Below are positions 55,918-64,000 of a stretch of DNA of 64,000 nucleotides, one piece after another (position 1 is the first letter of the stretch; each line of letters starts with the position of its first letter). This stretch comes from Apophysomyces variabilis. Its lineage: Eukaryota > Mucoromycota > Mucoromycetes > Mucorales > Mucoraceae. Location of the stretch: positions 310,001-374,000 of the forward strand of contig MZZL01000394.1 in NCBI GenBank assembly GCA_002749535.1, in the 5' to 3' direction. The position numbers and the translations under genes are program-made. The notes under the pieces were generated by a model, which was given only the letters and a program-made list of their open reading frames with translations, ran no database searches and was not told the DNA's origin.

Positions 55918-58140
55918 GGAGATGGCAAGTACAATCAAACATATGCGCCTGAACTGAAGGCCCACTGTCACCCTAACGTCACGTCATGGCTCACAGTATG
56001 CTGCCAATCAAATGATAGATCATTTAGAATGAGTGTTCAGAGGCTCTGTGTCACTTTGTCAGAAGCTAGGGTGGTATCTGAATATGTATGAAGTGGACAG
56101 TCTTTGGACACTAAAAACTGTACTTGACGCAGTAAAGCAATTACTAAATTAGAAGGCACCTGGTGCTGACTATATCTGTGCAGAAATGCTTAAACCAATT
56201 GCTAACAACCTTGGCCCAGTGCTTCTTAGCTTGTTCAACTTATGTTGGCATTGGTCTTGGACGCTGGTGCTGTGGCATACAGCCTAAGTAGTCCCCATTT
56301 ACAAAAACAAAGGAAAGATAGATGATTTGGCAAGTTATTGTCCGATCAGCCTGACCTCAGTTTTCTATAAACTGTTGGAATGGTGTATTTGTCCTTCCCT
56401 GTTAACGACCATGCCAGAGCTAGATCTCTCCTAGGATGGGTTTCAGTGCCATTGTAGTATACTGAATTAGGCCTTATGCTTACACAAGACAATGCGCGCT
56501 TTTTCTCATGTTGATGAACCACCAGTAGTTGCGTTCTTGGATATCAAGGCGGCCTATGATAGTGCCAACAGGGTGATCATCTGGGAGACATTGAGACATT
56601 ACATTGCACTACATTTACTTCGTTTGCTCAGCAATATGTTTGAGGATATACTGGTAAGGGTCATTTTGGCCAACTATTCATCTAGGGCTATTACGCCTAA
56701 GCGAGGTGTGTTGCAAGGATCTATTCTTTCTCTTTTCTTGTATTCAATCTTTATTGATACATTACCCCATCTACTTCACTCAGTATTATTGCATCCACAC
56801 TTGGTGTGTGTGCCAGTTGATCCTTCTACCCGTTCTCTCAATTGGATCACCAGATGTGACTTTCCTTTTACTTCTCTTGTAAGGAGTAGTGATCCCATCC
56901 CATTGCTTAATGAGATGTGGCAACCACATAATCCTTATTTTGTCTCCAGCGATCCTGATATGAGAGGATGGTCTTCTGTTCTGGATTACTCTTAGATACC
57001 TCTCAACTATTTTATGTATGCTGATGATGTGGCTCTTGTGGGTCACCCCGTTGATGTACATAGAATGTTGAAGGCTGCAGAGGTTTATTCTGTTCTTTTC
57101 AGTTATTAATGGAGTCTTAGCAAATGTGAAGTGCTTAATATGTCACAGGAGGATGAGTTCTTGCTGTATGGTAAGGCTCTTCCTATTTGCAAAAGTTTTC
57201 ATTACCTCAATATACCTTTTTCTTCTAGTGGTATGGATCATGATCTATTACTATGGCAATCAAATACCAAAGCAATCACAGCAATGCAGTTGTTGAGGGA
57301 TTCAAGCGTTTATATGTATAGATTCAGTCTTACTGCAGCTCTTCATGCTTACAAAATATTTGCTCGTCCAATTATGGAGTATGGCATGGCAATTTGCCAC
57401 TTGACTGCAGATATAGCGAAATTACTAGATGATACCCAAAGACATTGTCTGAGGATGTGTCTTCAGTGAAACCCTGCTAGCTCAGTTGGTATGGTCTAGG
57501 TTGCTTCACTTGCTGGCCTACCCATAATATATGCGCGTTTTCAGATTTTGCAAGCAAAATTTGTAAAACGTGCTTATTCTCTCCCATGCACCACCTTGCT
57601 GAAAGTGATGATACCATAGATAGAGAGTTTCCAAAGCCCCTACGCCTGGTCAAAACTTGTCACCAATCCTCTTTGGCGTGTAAGCAGATGACTCCAGCGT
57701 AGTCCTGATCCACCGCCTGACCCTTTCAAATGTGCAATCTTAGATAGGCTCCAGCAGATCTATGATCAACAGCGCGCTGAGTTTGTCACAGTGAGGAGGG
57801 CTCTGCCATATCCTGGATAGGATCCCACCTTGTTACTTCTATGCACTACTAAGGAACGCTATCATCTGATCAAGTGGCATATTGCCTGGCTCCTGCTGAC
57901 TCTATCTGTATCCTGTTTATATAGTAGTAAAAAGGCTAACCACATACATTTCATAGATAGATGTTCTATCCTCTTTTCTCACATCTGTTCATTGTCAGAT
58001 TTGCTGCTGTCTTCTGTCCTGGATGATGTGCATATTCTTGACCATATATTGAATGAGTTTCTACTGTCTCTCCGCCAGTTTGATGAAAAGTTAGTGAATA
58101 TATGGCGTCAGCTATTGTTTATCCTTTGTGAAATTGATTA
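55918..58140 (+). pseudogene. LINE-2 ORF2, reverse transcriptase part
   Basis: After hAT-4 the ORF continues: KAPGADYICAEMLKPIANNL (about 56152), PIYKNKGKIDDLASYCPISL (about 56295), VVAFLDIKAAYDSANRVIIW (about 56524), RGVLQGSILSLFLYSIFIDT (about 56703) and the catalytic MYADDVALVGH (about 57015). The thumb-like part continues to about 57470 and then a decayed C-terminal region to the TAG at 58139. The frame has stops near 56991 and 57107 and others upstream. Compared with LINE-1 it has an insertion between the GVLQG motif and ADD. Confidence 0.82.
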
Positions 58141-58744
58141 GTGCACGTCTACTTTGGCCTTTGATCCTGAACCTCTTCCTGGATCCATCCTTGTGGATGC
58201 GTTTGATGAACACTAGCGTCAATTGCTAAAAAAACAAAAAAAGAAAAAACCAAACAATTCTCTTTCCCTTATATCTTTCTCTTCTTCTTCCACTATGGCT
58301 TGTAGCTTTACTAACCCTGTTCTGTAGTTGTGTGCCTGTCATGAATGTGTAAGTATTATGTTAGATGTTTTGTAGATCTTCTGCTGGGCCAATGATGATG
58401 CTCACTGGTTCAGTTGGTTCTTATATTCAAAGGCTTGATATCTTTCCATTGTGCAGTTTTTATTTTTATGTTTTTATCCCCATGTGGGTTTTTTATTTTT
58501 ATTTATGTTTTCTACTATATACCTATACTATCTCTATACTTTTCCCTTACCTCTCACTCTCCTTTTACTTACTGTTTCCCATTTGCCACATTTGGCCAAA
58601 GTATTATGCCAATCTTTGTGTCACTTGGTCTGTGCCTCCACTTACCCTCCTTTATGTTTTTTTATTTTTTACCTTGTATTTGAGGTTTTTTACATTCCTA
58701 TGTCAAAAGATCAATGGGTGGGCAATTTGCTCATAATAGACAAT
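58141..58744. other. LINE-2 3' region
   Basis: A decayed end of ORF2 and pyrimidine-rich non-coding sequence. No separate gene is supported. The right border against the LTR of element E is approximate. Confidence 0.4.
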
Positions 58745-59128
58745 GCCCATTAAGCCCAATAATAAACAAACACTTTATCTTGGAGGTATTGGGGCAGCAA
58801 GTAAAATTTAAGCCTAAGTAGATTTTTAATAGATGGGAAACTTTTTAATAACTTGTAGTAACAAGAGAAAAGAAATAAGAAAAGATGCAAACAGTAAAAT
58901 ACTGTAAGACTAGAATATAGCTTTATTCTCAATACCACTCTCTTATTTATACTTTTTTTACATTATCTCAGCTATCATAATATGACTTTTAATAGTGTCA
59001 ATCACTAGTCTTATTGATATGTAGCTTCTACCCAGTTTTCAGGGAAGTATTTGACATAGAATCTCCAATATAGATGATCTTATTATAGTTTAGCCATATT
59101 TAGGGTTGTTGTCCTTTTGGATACAACA
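58745..59128 (-). repeat. Probable 3' LTR of element E
   Basis: On the minus strand a purine run ending GGAGGGGGATAA is followed by TGTTGTATCC, the expected LTR start. The other end is not defined because the 5' LTR is missing; the left limit is a guess where LINE-2 sequence seems to stop. Confidence 0.5.
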
Positions 59129-59315
59129 TTATCCCCCTCCAGGCTGTTTGCCAGTTTCTATTTTATGTAGATTTTGTCCTTTTGACTTTTGTATTAGCCT
59201 TTGTAGCACGTTTTCTTTTTGTGCCTATGTTTAAATTAGTATGAGGCTGGGCTTAGCCTAACCTTTCCCAATAGGCGGCCACTGTGGAAGCATCTGTGAA
59301 ATTTTTATAAGGTTC

Positions 59316-60240
59316 CTAAGTATCTTGTTCAGGTAGATAGTTTTTCCATCTAACTTTGTAATGATATTGACTGTTTTTAATTTCTTTATGTGCTATGATA
59401 TTTTCCACTTCATACACTTGATCAGCAGAGATGATTTCATCCTGCAATATCAATTTTAATTGTGATGGTGGAATATCAATAGGCAGTAATTCTCCTTGCT
59501 CATCTCTGAGCACATAGGAGCCACCCTTTGTTTTATACACAACAGTGAATAGTCCTTCATACGCTGGATCTAACTTTCTTTTCCTTTATCTTATGCACTT
59601 CATAACGTGACTGTTGATAGGAAAGTCTACTATATTGTGGGTGGTGTCAAAATTGCCCTTTTGCCTATTTGTTGTTGCTTCTGTATGTTCAACAATTGCC
59701 AGGAACACTACCTCAGACATATGCTCAATTTGCTTGAACAAGTCTTAGCAGCTCATTAGTGGCAAAGCTTCCTCTTTACAATAATCTTCAAAGTTGTTTA
59801 TTTTATAAGCAAACATCAATGAGAATGATGCAATGTCAAGGCGTTTTGACACTTTTGCATTCATTGCCAGCTGGACACCTGGAATATAAATGTCCCAGTC
59901 TTTGTGCACACCCTGTATTCTCTTTCTAATTGCCTGTGTGGATATATGTACCCACTTTTCAGTAGCACCGTTTGCTTGTAGATAGTATGGGGTGACCAAG
60001 TGATGGTCTAAACCAGAAGCTCTTGTAAATCTCTTCATCAGCTCATTGACAAACTCACTGCCATTATCTGACTGTAATATGCATGGTAGTCTAAAGTCAC
60101 AAAATACCTATATCAATATTCTTACAATGATATGTGATTGTTTATCAGGTATGAGCCGCAATATACAGAAGCGTGTGCATATATCTACCAGTATCAAGAG
60201 ATAGTTGTTCCCTTGCATAGACATAGTTAACACTATGGTA
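59316..60240 (-). pseudogene. Integrase with chromodomain of element E (degenerate)
   Basis: From 60240 leftward: TMSMQGNNYLLILVDICTRF (first part of the core), LQSDNGSEFVNELMKRFTR (about 60090-60030, containing a catalytic Asp), HLVTPYYLQANGATEKWV (about 60005-59950, with the catalytic Glu position), and HKDWDIYIPGVQLAMNAKVS (about 59920-59860). A second segment (59540-59316) has a chromodomain: YEVENIIAHKEIK then YHYKVRWKNYLPEQDTWEP-like text. Chromodomains of this class direct integration to marked chromatin. Stops and shifts separate the two parts. Confidence 0.8.
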
Positions 60241-60248
60241 ACAGGATT

Positions 60249-60629
60249 CACTTAAAGTAGGGAAAGTCCACTGAAAGTAGTAAAAGTCTACTGAAAGTAG
60301 TAAAAGTCCACTGAAAACAGTGAAAGTCCACTGAAAGTAGGGAAAGGTTCACTTAAAGTAGTGAAAGTTCACTGAAAATAGGGAAAGGTTCACTTAAAGT
60401 AGTGGAACTCCACTGAAAGTAGGGAAAGGTTTACTTAAAGTAGTGAAAGTTCACTGAAAATAGGGAAGGTCCACTGAAAGTAGTGAAAGTTTACTGAAAA
60501 TAGGGAAGTGCTCACTTAAAGTAGTGGAACTCCACTGAAAATAGGGAAAGGTTCATTTAAAGTAGTAAAAGTTCACTGAAAATAGGGAAGCACTCACTTA
60601 AAGTAGTGCAACTCCACTGATATTAGGGA
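60249..60629. repeat. 20/21-bp minisatellite with dimeric order
   Basis: About nineteen units of the form CACTGAAAGTAGGGAAAGT. The later part alternates a 21-bp unit (CACTGAAAATAGGGAAAGGTT) and a 20-bp unit (ACTTAAAGTAGTG type), i.e. a roughly 41-bp higher-order repeat. It marks the broken 5' edge of element E. Confidence 0.9.
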
Positions 60630-60708
60630 TCCTTAGTAATGTTTGCAAAGTCATTCAGAAGACTGCATATTCATATGACAGGCGACAACTCAATTAGTTA
60701 AAAGCATC

Positions 60709-62159
60709 TAGAGCTTGAAATGGGTGGGTCATAAATGGGTGGGCCTTAATTGAGATGGGCCTTAAGTGGGCAGGTCTAAGTGAGCCAGGTCAGTATATTA
60801 GTCCATGGCCCACTGGGCTGGGTCAAAGTATAAATCCATGACCCGCTGGGCCATTATAGTTGGGCCCAACCTTGGCCCAAAGCCCAGTCAACTAGGGCAT
60901 GAAATGGGTTGGGCCAATCTGGGCTGGGCCAATCTGGGCTGGGCCAATTTAGGTTGAGTCAATTTGGGCCAGGTTATAACTGGGCTGGGCCATAACTGGG
61001 CTGGGCCAATATATTGACCCAAGGTCCATTGGGCCATTTTATCTTGGTCAAAGGTATGGCCCAAGGCCCATTAGGCCACTTTATATGGGCCTAAGTTTCA
61101 CCTAGAGCCCATTGAGGTCCTCTTTTGAAGGCTTAGACTAAGTTTTAATAAATCAGGTTGAAAATGTAATCTAGTAGGAACAAGATAATTAGAACAAATG
61201 CTAATCAGCGACATCTCATATCATTGCAAACATAATTTGGTAAATGTCAACCTAAGTTGCATTTATTATATAAGAAGGCATTAAAGAATATATAAAGAAA
61301 TGGTTTAAAGCAATAATAAAAAAAAAGAGCACTGAATAAAGAAGAAATAAATATAAAAAAGAAAACAGGGCGATGACAGCATTAGTACAATTGTGAGTGA
61401 ATTCAATCTTTTTCCAGCATGCATGCGTGGATTGTCTCTACATTCAACAATGATCAGTTCTATGAAACAAGATTTCTTCCACTGGAAAACACACGTTCAA
61501 CCGGCACACTAGACCCTATTCAAGTGTTCAATATAGAGCTATCAGAATGATCACTAAAGATTGACTATACCTGGAATTGCTAAGTAATCACGCACTATAT
61601 AGGAGAGCACTGGGTAAACTGATCTTCTGTCACGCCACCATAACAATGAAGTTTTTGTCATTTCTTTTTCTTTTTTAAGGTAATTGTCGAGTTCAGTGTT
61701 TTTGTTTTTCTTTTTCAACGCCATGCTACTGCTTTCACCATACATATGCTTCATGAAATCGTCCAGATCATTGTCAAAACTAGGATTGGTTGATTGATAC
61801 AAGCTTTTATCAGATGCCATAGGAACATTATCAGTGTCATCATACAAAATAAATGGCTTGTATTCATTGTAGACAGTCTGACATTGATCAATGCAAAAGT
61901 CAATCTATTCAGTGCCCCAGTCATGCATACGGTAATAATCAGTTTTCAAACGTGGGTCAAGGACTAAAAGAAAAATACAGTATATCAGTTGAAGTGCTGC
62001 ATAAAAGCGTGAACTTACTTGTAGCAACTGAGCAGATGGGCGAAAGGTCAGTTTTGCAGTAATATTTTTTCAATTTCACAAAGCAAGATTCAGCAGCAGC
62101 GGCGAGTTCACTTGAAGACGATTGGTATACATCCAACTTGTCCATCATAGCGTTGTAAG
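60709..62159 (-). mobile_element. hAT-5 (minus strand, truncated), relative of hAT-4
   Basis: The end TAGAGCTTGAAATGGG at 60709 and the next 190 bp match the inverted right end of hAT-4 closely. The transposase C-terminal half follows on the minus strand. The element is cut at 62159 by another TAGGG-ended element. An extra array of GGGCTGGGCCAAT-type repeats lies at about 60895-61100. Confidence 0.85.
61382..62159 (-). pseudogene. hAT-5 transposase, C-terminal half
   Basis: Reading from 62159: PIPTYNAMMDKLDVYQSSSS, KYYCKTDLSPICSVAT (like hAT-4 exon 7), an intron, LDPRLKTDYYRMHDWGTE (stop where hAT-4 has Trp), YKPFILYDDTDNVP, LLWWRDRRSVYPVLSYIVRD (like exon 8), an intron of about 55 nt containing a stop, and SSVPVERVFSSGRNL (61500-61455) to the end near 61382. 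N-terminal exons are missing. Further stops near the end. Confidence 0.82.
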
Positions 62160-64000
62160 TAGGGATTGGTAAAATATTCATTTATTCTTATTTGTTCGTA
62201 TTTGCTCATCAATGAACAAATACAAGCAAAGACCTATAGTTGACGAATGAATATGAATATAGATTTCTTATTCGAATAGTTATTTGAATATTCCTAGTGT
62301 CATTCGAACAATAAACGAATATTCTAGCTTCATTCATATTCATTCACGTCATTTGTAGAATTACTCAATCAACGTACAAGGATTTACTCAGTTTTGCATC
62401 AATCGCAGCATAGAAGCATTTAATGTTGCAAAGGAATTGTCGTTAGCACAGTTATGTGAAATGCCAAAGCATTACATATATGAACGGCGGGCTTATTATG
62501 TTTAGGGTTAGAAGAGCCAATGAAATGTTCATATAGTGCGAGGATGAGCCAATAATAATTGCATATAGTGTAATTTAGGATCAGTTTAGCCAATAAACAG
62601 ATCGTATAGTGCAGCCAATCAAACTCTAATGATAAGGCCTGAACCTTGAATTAACTTTTAACTAAGGGTCAGGGTCTTGATCGCTTATATTTACTTCTTT
62701 TTTACTATTTAACTTCGCTGTGCGTATAAAAAAATGAAGAGAAGAGGAAGACCTTCTGGGCAAAAAAACAGTCCAAATCATCGTGCAGGGCGTCCTCGCA
62801 AGAGACAAGAGGCAAATATGGATATTTGAAGGATGATTTCATTTTCAGAATCTAGCCAAGTCAATACAGTAGAAGCAGAGTCAACGGTAAATGACACTTC
62901 AACCTCTTTGCAAGATACTATGAAATATGCAGCCAATATTGGACCCACTGAGGTAAAAGCTACTCTATGAGTTCATCTAAAACCTAAATACATTATACAG
63001 AGACACAGTTTGTATGATTTGCTGGGGGAAATTGAACAAGATACAAATGATGAAGATGTTGGTAACAACAATCATGCCCTTGAAGCTGTTGCTGTTGTGG
63101 ACGATCAAAGTAATACTGATACTAAAGATATTGCTGACAATGACCAAACCTACACAGAAGCACCAGATAGAGTGCTCCGTCAATACTTTTTGGATGTCTT
63201 AAGTCGCTTGATTAGGGATGGTTATCCATCTGAATACAGACAAGGCACGTTTTGGGTATGCCCAAAATCAGAGTTTTTTGCTCTCTGAAACAATATGCGT
63301 GATGCAACTGCAATATACCACCCGAAAATATTTCTTTGGTTTCCTCACCATTTAGTAGCAGAAAGATTAAGATGCAAAGAATGCGGGCATCACCTTAATA
63401 TTAAAGAGTATAACAGAAATCCCTATGCAAGACGCGTTGTTGATCTTGACAGGTAAATTAAGTTGGATAGAGCACATTTTGCTTAATGCTAACTGGACTT
63501 TGTGTATAGGTGCTTTTATATCATGTCTGTGCGATATATATGCAGCAACAACTTGTGTGAGAGTACACTAAATGCCCACGATGAGCGGATAATGGAACAG
63601 CTCCCAAGACATCTGGCATCATCATTTCCAGCATATCTAACACATTGATGTGCCATTTCTAAATCCATTGGGGACCTATTGCAATCATGCGTACAGAATG
63701 GCATAGGTATTGAACGCTTTCACCATATGCTGCAAGAACTACATACCCTTTGCCACGCCAGACTTGAATACCAGTACTTGAACAGTATTAATTACTGTCA
63801 AAGATTTCCAGGATTGCACGGCCTATTTCCTAGCAATGGAAGACACGTGTCTTTCTCCAAATTTGATGATCCCAATGGTTATGCTGGATATGTGCCTTCA
63901 ACTGTATACCTTTGCTTGGTCTATACAACAATACTAGACTAGCTTCGTCCACTCATTGATAAACAAATGATGACCCTTGGTGGCAAGATCTTGAAAGGAG
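62160..64000 (+). mobile_element. TAGGG-ended element with AT-hook protein (left part; right end outside window)
   Basis: It starts TAGGGATTGGT inside hAT-5. The first 200 bp carry many ATTCG and ATTCAT motifs in both orientations, like the subterminal repeats of the hAT elements here but with a different motif. An encoded protein follows at 62734. The preceding 8 bp are GTTGTAAG (62152-62159); the partner lies beyond the window. Superfamily is not certain. Confidence 0.55.
62734..64000 (+). pseudogene. AT-hook and zinc-ribbon-like protein (candidate transposase, partial)
   Basis: ATG at 62734 starts MKRRGRPSGQKN with a second AT-hook (HRAGRPRKRQE). Introns are likely at 62953-63000 and 63453-63509; both keep frame. 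The middle has FLWFPHHLVAERLRCKECGH (about 63337-63396), ARRVVDLDR joined to CFYIMSVRYICSNNLCEST, giving two CxxC or CxxxxC pairs, then LPRHLASSFPAYLTH and LLQSCVQNGIGIERFHHMLQ (about 63678). I believe this resembles an uncharacterised fungal family (DUF6729-like), from memory and unverified. Stops: TGA near 62827, 63286 and 63646, TAG near 63940. The C-terminus is beyond the window. Confidence 0.5.

Larger units (their letters stand above)
45180..58744 (+). mobile_element. LINE-2: APE-type non-LTR retrotransposon, interrupted by a MULE and hAT-4
   Basis: Its own sequence is 45180-45314, 50202-52324 and 55918-58744. Joining across the MULE (removing one ATCAGTAA copy) gives a continuous ORF1 frame (YIVQLIS then NLN). 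Joining across hAT-4 likewise gives continuous sequence. ORF2 has endonuclease and reverse transcriptase motifs. It is related to LINE-1. The outer ends are approximate. Confidence 0.82.
58745..60248 (-). mobile_element. Chromodomain-type Ty3/gypsy fragment E
   Basis: The minus strand reads integrase core, integrase C-terminus with a chromodomain, a polypurine tract (59129-59142) and a probable 3' LTR (about 58745-59128). The 5' part (gag, protease, RT) is absent; the element stops at a minisatellite. The chromodomain marks it as a chromovirus, unlike A to D. Confidence 0.78.

Noticed and set aside
58365..58753. Hydrophobic reading frames near 58400-58750
   Set aside because: Several overlapping frames in pyrimidine-rich LINE tail; no start context, homology or codon pattern supports a gene.
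60632..60708. TAGGGATCC near 60632 as another hAT end
   Set aside because: It lies at the end of the minisatellite where TAGGG is part of the repeat unit, and no subterminal repeats or partner end follow.
60895..61100. TAGGGCATGAAATGGG as the start of a further element nested in hAT-5
   Set aside because: It resembles a terminal sequence, but no second end or target duplication was found; it may be a local duplication of the hAT-5 end.

Overview
The window reads as transposable-element-rich DNA from a eukaryote, most likely an early-diverging filamentous fungus (Mucoromycota-like). This placement is inferred from very short GT-AG introns (about 48-60 nt) inside transposase genes, Ty3/gypsy elements with an initiator-Met-tRNA-like primer site two bases after the LTR, and Merlin, MULE and several hAT-type transposons together. 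No single-copy host protein gene was found. The only clear host gene is a tRNA-Lys(TTT) at 15474-15546 on the minus strand.

Region 1 (1-15448) is a three-deep nest of Ty3/gypsy elements beside the tRNA gene. Element A (+, decayed) enters from the left and its 3' LTR runs 4432-4761. Element B (-) sits in the last bases of A's LTR with a 4-bp TGAC target duplication (4758-4761 and 15444-15447). Element C (-) sits inside B's 5' LTR with a 4-bp ATCT duplication (11050-11053 and 15399-15402). The assembly is scrambled here: single n characters at 8106, 9183, 10157, 10943 and 12543 mark contig joins. The piece 8107-9182 is the missing content of B's 354-N gap (6598-6951), and 10158-10942 is the RNase H part of C missing at 12543.

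Region 2 (about 15890-24480) is a degenerate APE-type LINE (LINE-1, +) whose ORF1 is split by hAT-1 (16656-20704). Region 3 (24481-33197) holds a Merlin/IS1016-like transposase relic, a gag-like relic, a 1,355-bp near-identical duplication across an n at 26848 (probably unmerged contig overlap), and hAT-2 (28643-32678), a sister of hAT-1. Region 4 (33198-39619) holds hAT-3, inserted in an unrecognised decayed reading frame, and an orphan gag on the minus strand.

Region 5 (39620-44756) is a complete but decayed gypsy element D (+) with both LTRs. Region 6 (about 45180-58744) is a second LINE (LINE-2, +) interrupted by a MULE with a transposase-SWIM-OTU protease layout (45315-50201) and by hAT-4 (52325-55917). 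hAT-4 is the only element that looks intact: a perfect 8-bp target duplication and a nine-exon gene for about 677 aa with no stops. Region 7 (58745-64000) holds a chromodomain gypsy relic (-), a 20/21-bp minisatellite, hAT-5 (-, a broken relative of hAT-4), and the start of another TAGGG-ended element encoding AT-hooks and zinc-ribbon-like cysteine pairs.

Most in-frame stops in the decayed elements look like CGA, CAA, CAG or TGG codons turned into TGA, TAA or TAG, i.e. C-to-T on one strand or the other. The genes do not form a pathway: the window is a record of successive insertions, dated relative to each other by nesting.
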